A stretch of DNA of 37,161 bases from a virus. Shown here piece after piece: positions 22,297 through 30,175 of the stretch (position 1 is the stretch's first letter; each line of letters opens with the position of its first letter). Under the pieces are notes generated by a model. The model was not told the DNA's origin, searched no databases, and saw only the letters and a list, made by a program, of their open reading frames with translations. Location: positions 1-37,161 of IMG/VR virus record IMGVR_UViG_3300041402_001383. One strand, given 5' to 3'. Both the position numbers and the translations under genes were made by a program.

Positions 22297-23790
22297 TTGA
22301 AAAGTACGAAAAAACGAAAAAAAGCCACCATAGTAGAAGGCATACTCAGGTCACGGGTATACGGGAACATCCCGTTCGCACGATTCATCAAAATGTGCAG
22401 CTACCATCCGACTGGATATCAGTTCTCCCCAAAGTTCCAGGAAGGCACCTGGGACGGCCTCATATATCTCGCGTATAAACTCAAGTATGGTGGCTTTTCG
22501 TTCCCCTCTGGTCTAATCAATTCCGTCGTATCCTTCCTGGTAGCCGAAGACTTCAAGGTTCACACCGAATACAATTACGAACTTCCCAAACCAAACAAAA
22601 TCCGGCAGCCGAAGGTTTCAACATTAAGGGATTATCAGCTCGAAGCGGTCCAAGCGTGCCTCCGCCAACGTAGAGGAATCTTGAAGTTGCCGACGGGCTC
22701 CGGGAAGACTAAGATTGCCGCCGCACTAATACGAACCCTCAAGCGATACACAATCTTTCTGACGCACAAAAAAGACCTGCTATACCAGACTCGCGATGTG
22801 TTTCGTAAGGAAATCGGCGACTTTGTCGGCATTGTAGGAGATGGTAAACGCGAGCTCGATGCTCCCATCGCCATAACATCGGTACAAACGTTAGCAAGGA
22901 ACCCGGACCTTCTCAAGTCGTGGGCTAAACAACGTAAAGTCCTGTTCGCAGACGAAGTCCATCATGCCGTAGCGAAGACGTGGTACAAGTCAATGCAGAG
23001 GATACCGGCGTATTACCGGATCGGCCTTACCGCTACACCCATAACGGGCGAAGGGAAGATTCTCCTGGAGGCTTCCACCGGTCCTATCATATACACAGCC
23101 CCTGCTCAACAGCTTATAGACGACGGATGGTTATCGCAGCCCATCATCAAAATGATCACCGTAAAGACACCGGTTCTTCCGGAACGATGGGACTACGATA
23201 AGTCGTACTATAGAGGGATTACAATAAGCAAAACCCGCAACACCAAGATTCTCAGGGTTTGCCAGTTTCTCATTAAACACAAAAACTACAAACCTATTGT
23301 AGTGCAAGTGCGGTACCTGGACCATTTAAAGAGGCTGCAAACCAAGTTCGAGCGCCACGGGTTAAACTTCGAAGTTCTCCAGGGCTCGGATACGGCTGAC
23401 CGGAGAAATCGTGTCTTCGGTGAAATAAACGACGGCAAATTAGACGTGCTTCTCGTTTCCGGTATATTTGACGAAGGAATCGACCTACCAAACATCCGGA
23501 CTTTAATAATCGGAGCAGGCGGGAGCTCTGATGTACGTACAATTCAGCTTATGGGACGCGGTATGAGGCGGACGAAGGACAAAGACGAAGTGCTAATCGT
23601 TGACTTCTTCGACTATACTCACGAATACCTGGAACGGCACTCTAAACGCCGGAGGCGCACGTACAAGCGTGAAGGGTATGAAGTGGAAACCATGACATTG
23701 AAAGGATTAAAGCGATGGGTAACGTCTGGAAAAAAGTTATACCCGAAGGGAAAACAATTAAACCTTCCTGTTTCCAGTACGGCAAAGTAA
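22297..23790 (+). CDS. SF2 DNA/RNA helicase (UvsW/XPB-like)
   Basis: A 497-residue superfamily 2 helicase. Motifs in order: Q-like RDYQLEAV, I PTGSGKT, Ia LTHKKDLL, II DEVHH (DExH), III TATP, IV/V GIFDEGIDLP, VI QLMGRGMRR. The N-terminal ~100 residues (FIKMCSYHPTGYQFSPKF then GTWDG) resemble the substrate domain of T4 UvsW-type helicases, which act on branched DNA. The start is TTG at 22297, after GAGGAAAG. No better ATG precedes the conserved N-terminus. It overlaps the next gene by 76 bases. Confidence 0.9.
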   Translation: MKSTKKRKKATIVEGILRSRVYGNIPFARFIKMCSYHPTGYQFSPKFQEGTWDGLIYLAYKLKYGGFSFPSGLINSVVSFLVAEDFKVHTEYNYELPKPNKIRQPKVSTLRDYQLEAVQACLRQRRGILKLPTGSGKTKIAAALIRTLKRYTIFLTHKKDLLYQTRDVFRKEIGDFVGIVGDGKRELDAPIAITSVQTLARNPDLLKSWAKQRKVLFADEVHHAVAKTWYKSMQRIPAYYRIGLTATPITGEGKILLEASTGPIIYTAPAQQLIDDGWLSQPIIKMITVKTPVLPERWDYDKSYYRGITISKTRNTKILRVCQFLIKHKNYKPIVVQVRYLDHLKRLQTKFERHGLNFEVLQGSDTADRRNRVFGEINDGKLDVLLVSGIFDEGIDLPNIRTLIIGAGGSSDVRTIQLMGRGMRRTKDKDEVLIVDFFDYTHEYLERHSKRRRRTYKREGYEVETMTLKGLKRWVTSGKKLYPKGKQLNLPVSSTAK

Positions 23791-24347
23791 GCACGCTCAA
23801 TAAAACCGTGTGGGAACAGGCGTCAAAGCCGAACCAAGAAATAAACGTGTTTGTTCCTCGTTCCCGGACAAAGAATGACAAGTACTTCATGCAGATGAGC
23901 TCCAACCATCGTCATATCAAACTCAGGGCGTTGAGGAATAAACGTTTGGTCGCAGAAACTGTAGACCATAATACAAGCACTTATACGCTGCACCTGGTAA
24001 ACAATTCCAAAATCCATTACATCCACGTTCAGAAATGGGAGGAAAAAATGAAGGTAAACACGCTTTACGACAACGTTATGCTACTCGTAACCATTAAAGG
24101 GGTGGCAACTATGGACCAGGACGAAGGCGCCACAAAAGCCGTTATGGCGGAGGAACAGTTAAGTGCCGGGTTTGCAGACATGCAAATCACAGACCACGAA
24201 TTGTCGCCAATGTTCTCCAACGATTTCTTGGAGAAATTGGGCGATGTATTTACGGACGTTGCACACAAAGTGGAAACAGAATTCATTGCTGAAGGCGTGG
24301 TAGTACTGCCGAAAGCGGAAGGAGAAAAAGATGGCGATAACAGTTGA
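23715..24347 (+). CDS. Hypothetical protein with a possible second internal start
   Basis: A 210-residue frame starting inside the helicase gene (AAAGGATTAAAGCG upstream). The first half is basic; the second half is acidic. An in-frame ATG at 24048 has an excellent GGGAGG site and would make a 99-residue protein from MKVNTLYDN on. Both products may exist, or only the short one may be strongly translated. No domain is recognised. It overlaps the next gene by 17 bases. Confidence 0.55.
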   Translation: MGNVWKKVIPEGKTIKPSCFQYGKVSTLNKTVWEQASKPNQEINVFVPRSRTKNDKYFMQMSSNHRHIKLRALRNKRLVAETVDHNTSTYTLHLVNNSKIHYIHVQKWEEKMKVNTLYDNVMLLVTIKGVATMDQDEGATKAVMAEEQLSAGFADMQITDHELSPMFSNDFLEKLGDVFTDVAHKVETEFIAEGVVVLPKAEGEKDGDNS

Positions 24348-24528
24348 ATTCACGAAGCACAATGTGATCGAGCTGCTCAAGGAAATTAAGCAATCCGCAC
24401 CAACGCCTCAAGACGACGACCATCCTGCTCATTGGTGGAACGAAAATTTCGGGATGCGAATTAAGAACGAACTCGCAGTCATCGTAGATAACGCCATTGA
24501 CAGGGTTGAGCAGATGAGGTTAATCTAA
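24331..24528 (+). CDS. Small hypothetical protein
   Basis: A 65-residue protein with GGAAGGAG upstream. It has a helical N-terminus and a DDDHPAHWWNENFG segment. No known family. Its stop overlaps the next start (TAATG). Confidence 0.55.
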   Translation: MAITVEFTKHNVIELLKEIKQSAPTPQDDDHPAHWWNENFGMRIKNELAVIVDNAIDRVEQMRLI

Positions 24529-24785
24529 TGGACGTGCTAATCGACGTAAAGTTCTGCAATATCACAGACCTGAAAAAAGAACCGGATGAAGATAAGGTAT
24601 GGCGGCAACATACGCTCATATTCAAGGATGTTATCAAGTTCCCGGAAATCCCGACTTCAACTGAAACACCAGGTTTCGTTCCAGAGTTTGATAGGATACT
24701 TTCTGAAGCTATTGGCGAAGTACTGGGATCGGTTGAAAAAGAGTTACACGCGATGCACGTTCAACTACAAGCTAAACACAATTAG
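24528..24785 (+). CDS. Small hypothetical protein
   Basis: An 85-residue acidic protein coupled to the previous gene (TAATG). The N-terminus is strand-like, the C-terminus helical (DRILSEAIGEVLGSVEKEL). No family recognised. It is the last gene before the AT-rich region at 24,786-25,081. Confidence 0.55.
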   Translation: MDVLIDVKFCNITDLKKEPDEDKVWRQHTLIFKDVIKFPEIPTSTETPGFVPEFDRILSEAIGEVLGSVEKELHAMHVQLQAKHN

Positions 24786-25081
24786 TCCGGATCGTTCTTC
24801 TTCCTCGTGACGTAAAGTACGTACTCTACGTACTTACTAAAGGGACTACACACAGACAGGACAGAATTTTCAACAGGGGCAGGCTGAAGATACTTCAGCC
24901 ATACAATATTTCCGCTCAAAATAGTTTTACTTTTTTAAATCTTTTTTAGCTTGTTATAAACCCAGTAGAATCGGGCATCAAAAAACATTTCTTGATTTTT
25001 TATTTTTATTAATTTAAGCTTGTTTCTGTTTGCAAATCTAAAATCGTTGTGGATTTTCATAGTGGTTGAGCTCGTGGGACC
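24786..25081 (+). promoter_or_regulatory. AT-rich intergenic region with two strong hairpins
   Basis: No gene. AAGTACGTA (24815-24823), CTC and TACGTACTT (24827-24835) form a perfect 9-bp hairpin, extended by GTAA/TTAC with one bulge. GGCTGAAG (24882-24889) and CTTCAGCC (24893-24900) form another with loop ATA. From 24,905 to 25,030 the strand is T-rich with several T5-T6 runs. The position, just before the primase-helicase genes, fits a terminator-promoter junction or a replication origin with an unwinding element. Neither is proven. Confidence 0.5.
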
Positions 25082-25654
25082 ATGCCTAAAAAGAGAAACC
25101 CGAAAAGTACGGCGAAGGATTTTTGTTTCCTTTGGAAGTGGACGTATGAACAAGTTATTGGGTCAAAGTTCGTAATACACTGGGCTGCGGACGGTAGCAT
25201 ATTTAGACGGTTGATATCGAACCTTACAAACAAGCAGATCCGGGACGTTGTTGATTTTGCGTTTAGCGGCCACCCAAGTACTGAGTATATACGGAAGCAG
25301 GGATTCCCAATACGCCTTCTACCCTCCCAAGTGCAGCTCTACCTCTCCATCATTGAAAACCCCGGTATAACAATACCAGAAGAAGATTTGGACCTCGAAA
25401 TACCGTATTGGAACGACGTTAGGTTGTCATACCTATGGTCGTGCGTTAGAGAGAGCGACATAAATTCGCTAATTTGCAATGTAACCGACGAGTATTATTG
25501 GGAGCTACTATTCGCGAAGATGCGAAGACAGCAGGGTTATATCACGACAAAAGCGAAAGTTTTTTTTGAACATTGGAAGGACAAACGAATGTTAAAAAGG
25601 ACCGCGATAAAGTATGAAAATAGACCCTGCTGTAGAGGCGTATCTGACACGTAA
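25082..25654 (+). CDS. Hypothetical protein upstream of the primase-helicase
   Basis: A 190-residue protein that overlaps the primase-helicase gene by 41 bases. No domain recognised. It contains a basic N-terminus, a helical middle (KQIRDVVDFAFSGHPS, then LPSQVQLYLSIIE) and a basic C-terminus. Position suggests a replication accessory protein such as a helicase loader or origin factor, but the sequence itself does not show this. The ribosome site is weak. Confidence 0.55.
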   Translation: MPKKRNPKSTAKDFCFLWKWTYEQVIGSKFVIHWAADGSIFRRLISNLTNKQIRDVVDFAFSGHPSTEYIRKQGFPIRLLPSQVQLYLSIIENPGITIPEEDLDLEIPYWNDVRLSYLWSCVRESDINSLICNVTDEYYWELLFAKMRRQQGYITTKAKVFFEHWKDKRMLKRTAIKYENRPCCRGVSDT

Positions 25655-27398
25655 GAAGTGGTCGTATTCCGATAAAAGCCCGTCTCAGTACGTAGTAAAG
25701 GTGTGCCCATTCTGCGGTGACAGGGGTAGTCATTTTTATGTGAACAAAGTTACCGGACAATTCCTCTGTTGGAAGTGCGATGAAGAGGGTAACCAATACC
25801 TGCTCAAGAAAAAGCTCGGCGACATTTCAGAGCTCAAGAAATTAACTCCGACAAAGTCGAAGCTCACCAAAAAAGCGTATAACCGCTTACGACGTAGAGT
25901 ACTGGGTTATCACAACTCATTAAAAGCAGATAGGAAAGCACAAAAGATCGTAAAAGCCGAATGGGGTTTTGGTCTTCGTGCTATTAAACGGTTTAAACTG
26001 GGTTTGCAGCGAAAGGGTAAAGTTAATTGGCTTGTAATGCCACAGTTTGAGCAGAAGAAGCTCGTTAACGTCAAATATAGAACCCTGCCACCAACTCCAA
26101 AACGATTTCGCAGAGAAGAAGGTCTTAAAAGCGTGTTATACAATGCCGACAATGTCGATGGTAGCAAGAAGTTCATCAATTTGTTTGAGGGTGAATCCGA
26201 TACGATTACCGCCGACACTTATTTAGGTATCAAAAATGCCGTGGGAGTTACGGTTGGAGCTCGAGGTTTCAAGCCTGAGTGGAAAGACTATTTAGACCAG
26301 TTCGAAGAAATTTACATCTGCTACGACAACGATGTGGTGGGACAAGAAGGTGCCAATAAACTTGCACATCGGCTCGGCATCCACAAGTGTAAAAACATTG
26401 AATTACCACATGATGAAGACGACGAAACGGAGTCAATCGACCTAAACGCGTGGTACCAGTTAGGAAACACAGAAGAAGATTTTAAAACAATTGTTGATCT
26501 TGCTAACCCTTTTGATGTAGAAGACGTAAGTAATTTTGCTACTGTTTTGGACGACCTGGAAGCCGAACTCTATTTTTCAAAGAAGCTCGACCAACATGGC
26601 TTTTTAACACAATGGGAGAACGTGAACAGATTAGTTGCAGGGTTCATGCCCGGAGACCTTGTTGTATTATCCGGACCTGCTAAAATCGGCAAGACTACGT
26701 TTGCGCTCAACATACTTCTTCATCACGCGATGCAGGGGATACCAGTGTTAGATTATTGTTTAGAAATGCGACCCGAAAGAAAAGGGGTCAAGGTAATCGA
26801 GTATCTTCGCGGCATTGAGCGGAGTCAGATAAGCCGCGAAGATGTAATCGTCGTCAAGTCACGGTTTGGCCGTAAGCCGTTTTACATGGCTCATTCATAC
26901 CGCTTTAAACCGGAAGACGTATTCGAAACAATCCGAGAATCGGTTAAGAGATATGGAATCGAGTTCATGGTTTTCGACCACCTGCACTTTCTAATCCGCG
27001 AAATAAAAAACCTCACCGCCGAAGTTTCTGCAACAGTCCGAGAATTCAAACTCATGGCGGAGGAGCTCAAAATACCCATCGTACTGATCTGCCAACCACG
27101 TAAAATAGGTACCGCCCGGATGACGTTCAATGATTTGCGTGATAGCTCGTCAATTGGACAAGATGCAGATACCGTTATACTACTTCACCGGGAGCGGATT
27201 CAGCAGGATGAAAACCCGAACTCGGAAACAAGGGAATCAACGCGACCGGTATACAAAGCAAAAACAGAAATCATTGTAGACGCCACCAGATACAACCCTG
27301 GTGGCGTTACCACTTTGCAGTACAACGGCGCGATTAGCAGATATTTTAAAAACGTTTCAGAAGAGAGGAGGTTCTTGGATGGAGGACGCAACTTCTAA
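25614..27398 (+). CDS. Bifunctional DNA primase-helicase (T7 gp4-like)
   Basis: A 594-residue protein. A zinc-binding domain has C31, C34, C52 and C55 (CPFC and CWKC). The Toprim fold has NLFEGESDTITA (glutamate motif) and ICYDNDVVGQEGA (acidic DxD-type motif) at about 190-250. The RecA-type helicase has Walker A SGPAKIGKTT (about 353-362), Walker B MVFDHLHFL, a CQPRKI sensor and a closing DSSSIGQDAD motif. It unwinds DNA at the fork and makes primers. Order and spacing are as in T7 gp4 and Twinkle. Confidence 0.93.
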   Translation: MKIDPAVEAYLTRKKWSYSDKSPSQYVVKVCPFCGDRGSHFYVNKVTGQFLCWKCDEEGNQYLLKKKLGDISELKKLTPTKSKLTKKAYNRLRRRVLGYHNSLKADRKAQKIVKAEWGFGLRAIKRFKLGLQRKGKVNWLVMPQFEQKKLVNVKYRTLPPTPKRFRREEGLKSVLYNADNVDGSKKFINLFEGESDTITADTYLGIKNAVGVTVGARGFKPEWKDYLDQFEEIYICYDNDVVGQEGANKLAHRLGIHKCKNIELPHDEDDETESIDLNAWYQLGNTEEDFKTIVDLANPFDVEDVSNFATVLDDLEAELYFSKKLDQHGFLTQWENVNRLVAGFMPGDLVVLSGPAKIGKTTFALNILLHHAMQGIPVLDYCLEMRPERKGVKVIEYLRGIERSQISREDVIVVKSRFGRKPFYMAHSYRFKPEDVFETIRESVKRYGIEFMVFDHLHFLIREIKNLTAEVSATVREFKLMAEELKIPIVLICQPRKIGTARMTFNDLRDSSSIGQDADTVILLHRERIQQDENPNSETRESTRPVYKAKTEIIVDATRYNPGGVTTLQYNGAISRYFKNVSEERRFLDGGRNF

Positions 27399-28125
27399 AT
27401 TGACGGGTATGATAACCGATTTGGAGAAACGAGTGAAGGAAGCCGAGTTGTCCTATCTTATCGCGAAGATAGACGAGCTTGACGAAGAGGTGACCAAACT
27501 CGAATTCGATTTAAACTGTGGTACTACTGAGGAAATAGCGAACATGTTCGTAAATAAAATTCTTACAAAATATTGGCGGCTGCTCAATTCACAATGCAAA
27601 CATATGAACCAACGGATCAACGCAACGTACATGGATGAAGACGACTACAAACAGGAATCGTTTGAATACCTGTTAAGACACTGCTTGCCGCGTGTCGTAC
27701 AATTTAGTACCCGAGATAACCTATGGCTCCCCTTCATTAAAAAATCCCTTCACAACTGCTACGTAAATTTGCTGAAAAAGCATCTCACCCAGTCCAGGAA
27801 AGCGGACTTAGTCGAGCTCACCGATGAAATTATAAGTAATGAACCAGATTTGCAAATGGACGTTCATTCAGAATACGAGTTTAAAGAGCTGGTTTCTCGG
27901 GTACTAATTAAACTGTCAAACCGTGACCAAACGATATTTATGGACGTTGTAGATCCGCCAATAACCCTGCGAACATTTATCACGTTGAAACAGAAGGAAT
28001 TGAAAAGCAAAAAGTATTCAGCCCGACAACTAATGGCTGAATACTACAAGCTTCCCATAACTACGATAAACTCTGTGTTTAGCAGGTTTAGAAAAATACT
28101 ATTTGAGGTGTGCGAGAATATGTAA
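27379..28125 (+). CDS. Putative sigma-70-like RNA polymerase sigma factor
   Basis: A 248-residue protein from the ATG at 27379 (AGGAGG upstream; overlaps the primase gene by 20 bases). After a coiled-coil-like start, MDEDDYKQESFEYLLRHC followed by an FIKKSLHNCYVNLLKKH helix resembles sigma region 2. Residues from LSNRDQTIFMDVV to ARQLMAEYYKLPITTINSVF and SRFRKIL resemble region 4 with a helix-turn-helix. The similarity is one of pattern, not exact motifs. If real, it could direct host polymerase to phage middle or late promoters. Confidence 0.6.
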   Translation: MEDATSKLTGMITDLEKRVKEAELSYLIAKIDELDEEVTKLEFDLNCGTTEEIANMFVNKILTKYWRLLNSQCKHMNQRINATYMDEDDYKQESFEYLLRHCLPRVVQFSTRDNLWLPFIKKSLHNCYVNLLKKHLTQSRKADLVELTDEIISNEPDLQMDVHSEYEFKELVSRVLIKLSNRDQTIFMDVVDPPITLRTFITLKQKELKSKKYSARQLMAEYYKLPITTINSVFSRFRKILFEVCENM

Positions 28126-28194
28126 AGTTGTCGTGCTTATTGTATACTCGTACATGAACGTATATACGACAATAGCAGATAAGGGAGGTGGTTG

Positions 28195-29010
28195 ATGCCG
28201 GAGAAAAAAGGTAAGAAGAAGTTTAATGATTACTGTGAGGCATTTGGCATCGCGTATTATAGTGAAGATAGGGAATGTACGACATGCGATGAAGCCACCA
28301 AATGTAACCAACTAACAAATCAAAACTTAGAAGGAGGCACCATGGCTAAATTAAAAGATCTATTGGCAGAGTTGAAAGGGCTGAAAAAGAAGGCCGACAT
28401 TGAAGAATTCATCGAGGAAAATTCCCTCACCGTTAAAGTCCTTAAAAAGGACACCGTCACGGGTCTGAAGAAGAAGGTCGAAGCGGCCCTGAAGAAAAAA
28501 GCAGCCGCAGCCAAGAAAAAAGCAGCCGCAGCCGCCGCAGCCGACGAAGACGAAGACGAAGACGGCGATGAAGACGGTGATGAAGACGCCGATGAAGACG
28601 CCGATGAAGACGCCGATGAAGACGCCGATGAAGACGAGGATGAGGACGAAGATGACGACGGCGACGTTGACCTGGATGATGAAGATGAAGAAGGCGAGGA
28701 CGATGAAACGGACATGGGTGAATTGGAACAGCGTGTAAAGGCCCTGGAGTCGCGGGTTGAAGAACTTCATGCGAAACTGGAATCCATGCCGGCCAAACCG
28801 GCCAGAGGTGCAGGGAAGGAAGAGAAGGAAAAAATCAAGGCCAAATTGCTGAAAGGCGTTCCCTATACCAAGGCCAAACTGTCCGATATGAATGCTCGGG
28901 AGCTCAAACAACTCGGCTCCGCCATGGGCATCAATACCTTCGGCAAAAAAGCCACCGCAGTCGTTTCGTTGGTTCTCAAAGAGCAGAAGAAAAAGAAATG
29001 GAATAAATAA
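28195..29010 (+). CDS. Acidic protein with SAP/HeH-like modules; two in-frame starts
   Basis: Up to 271 residues from ATG 28195 (GGGAGG site), or 222 from an in-frame ATG at 28342 (AAGGAGG site). The long form has an extra N-terminus with cysteines (ECTTCDEATKC). The common part has a helical module (ADIEEFIEENSL then VTGLKKKVEAAL), an Ala/Lys tract, a ~55-residue Asp/Glu repeat, a coiled coil, and a C-terminal SAP-like helix pair (KLSDMNARELKQLGSAM). It resembles chromatin-like or DNA-binding phage proteins. The acidic tract could be a DNA mimic or an interaction tail as in SSBs. Confidence 0.6.
   Translation: MPEKKGKKKFNDYCEAFGIAYYSEDRECTTCDEATKCNQLTNQNLEGGTMAKLKDLLAELKGLKKKADIEEFIEENSLTVKVLKKDTVTGLKKKVEAALKKKAAAAKKKAAAAAAADEDEDEDGDEDGDEDADEDADEDADEDADEDEDEDEDDDGDVDLDDEDEEGEDDETDMGELEQRVKALESRVEELHAKLESMPAKPARGAGKEEKEKIKAKLLKGVPYTKAKLSDMNARELKQLGSAMGINTFGKKATAVVSLVLKEQKKKKWNK
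28579..28626 (+). repeat. Tandem 12-bp coding repeat
   Basis: Four perfect copies of GATGAAGACGCC encode DEDA repeats, within a larger Asp/Glu tract. This is prone to slippage, so tract length may vary. Confidence 0.9.
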
Positions 29011-29037
29011 GACTGCTGTGATTTCGCAATTAAACAT

Positions 29038-29076
29038 AAAAGGGAGCATTCTCCGGTGGAGGGTGTTCCCCTTTTT
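29038..29076 (+). terminator. Rho-independent terminator
   Basis: GGGAGCATTCTCC (29042-29054) pairs with GGAGGGTGTTCCC (29058-29070) with three G-U pairs and a 3-nt loop, preceded by A-rich and followed by CTTTTT (29071-29076). Because the next ribosome site follows at once (GGGAGG at 29080-29085), the next gene may have its own promoter or be reached by readthrough. Confidence 0.8.
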
Positions 29077-29091
29077 CTCGGGAGGTGATCA

Positions 29092-29691
29092 ATGTTCAGA
29101 AATATAATTATGGATTTCGTAGGCTCCCATTCGACCGGCAAGACGACCATCATACAACAAGCTCTGAGTTTGTTGCGAACTCACAAGTTAGACGTAAACC
29201 TTGTTGAATCTGTTTCAAGAACGGAATTAGAGGGATTCGGGTTAAAGCTCTATGATGAAACCGACGATTTCATGCAGTCCTGGATATCGTTAAATAACTG
29301 GTCCAGGATTCTCGAGTCTGCCATGAAGCATCAAGTCACACTTTGCACGGACTTTATTGTCCGATCCATGGCTTATACGCTATCGTCACCTCATATAAAA
29401 CCAGAGACCGTACAAGTTCACAAGCGATGGTTAGATTACATATCTTCGAAGTGCTTTCGCTGCTCGTTTGACGTCCTCTGGTTCTACCTACCCATTGAAT
29501 TTCCGCTTGAAAAAGACGGCGTTAGGAAGGAAGACGAAAATTTTCGCAAACTGGTAGATCAACATGTTAAGTACGTTTTTTCGTCATGTAAGCTCCCGGC
29601 TATCACTTTATCGGGGGATAAATCGAAACGGTATGTCAAACTTTCCGAAACCGTCGAACACATGTTGCACAATCGCATCTACTTGAAATAA
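29092..29691 (+). CDS. P-loop ATPase/kinase (AAA_28/NadR-like)
   Basis: A 199-residue protein. The Walker A is GSHSTGKTT (about residues 11-19) after a hydrophobic strand, which is the form of AAA_28 and NadR-type kinases. ESVSRTE and CTDFIVRSMAY match the later acidic and arginine regions of such small kinases. Substrate unknown; nucleotide or nucleotide-sugar phosphorylation are options. It is the last gene before the repeat array at 29,692, with a GGGAGG site. Confidence 0.7.
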   Translation: MFRNIIMDFVGSHSTGKTTIIQQALSLLRTHKLDVNLVESVSRTELEGFGLKLYDETDDFMQSWISLNNWSRILESAMKHQVTLCTDFIVRSMAYTLSSPHIKPETVQVHKRWLDYISSKCFRCSFDVLWFYLPIEFPLEKDGVRKEDENFRKLVDQHVKYVFSSCKLPAITLSGDKSKRYVKLSETVEHMLHNRIYLK

Positions 29692-30145
29692 ACAAAACGT
29701 GCTCTCGATTAAGGACGTAAACCTCGGCGTTAACGTAAAACGTAAACGACGTCAAAACACGTCAGCATCGAGTACACGTTTTAGAAAAGTAAGTAACTAC
29801 AATGACGGCGTTTTTTGTCGACAACGGGATTGAAAAGTCGAGAAAAAACGGCAAAAAGTACATCGTGTACTCGATTAACTACGTAAACCTCGGCGTTAAC
29901 GTTTTACGTAAACGACCGAGAAACACGGCAGCATCGAGTACACGTTTTAGAAAAGTAAATAACTACAATTACGGCGTTTTTTGACGTCAACGGGATTGAA
30001 AAGACGGCAAAAACACGAAAGTAAAACGTGTACTCGATTAAGTACGTAAAACACGGCGTTTACGTAAAACGTTAACGCCGACAAAACACGGCAGCATCGA
30101 GTACACGTTTTAGAAACGTAATAAACGCCGACAAACACGTAGTTG
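29692..30145 (+). repeat. Array of three palindromic repeat units before the DpdA-like gene
   Basis: Three tandem units in the orientation of the right arm: arms 29694-29709/29767-29782 (two mismatches), 29864-29875/29933-29944 (perfect) and 30023-30038/30096-30111 (perfect, inner GGCGTT 30055-30060/AACGCC 30074-30079). GGGATTGAAAAG boxes end the first two units (29826-29837 and 29991-30002). The DNA matches the arrays at 4.5-7.6 kb when those are read on the minus strand. There is no gene here; an open frame at 29802-29984 is an unlikely gene. Confidence 0.85.
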
Positions 30146-30175
30146 AGGACTAACAACAAAAAGGAAGGTAAACGT

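Noticed and set aside
28320-29049. Long minus-strand open frames rich in Ser or Phe/Val
   Set aside because: They are antisense shadows of the Asp/Glu repeat tract; the plus-strand gene has strong ribosome sites and coding logic.
29802-29984. A 60-residue open frame inside the right-hand palindromic array
   Set aside because: It and a similar frame at 4659-4841 (minus) share NTAASSTRF only because the repeat DNA is shared. There is no ribosome binding site, frames break in other units, and the palindromic DNA explains the similarity.
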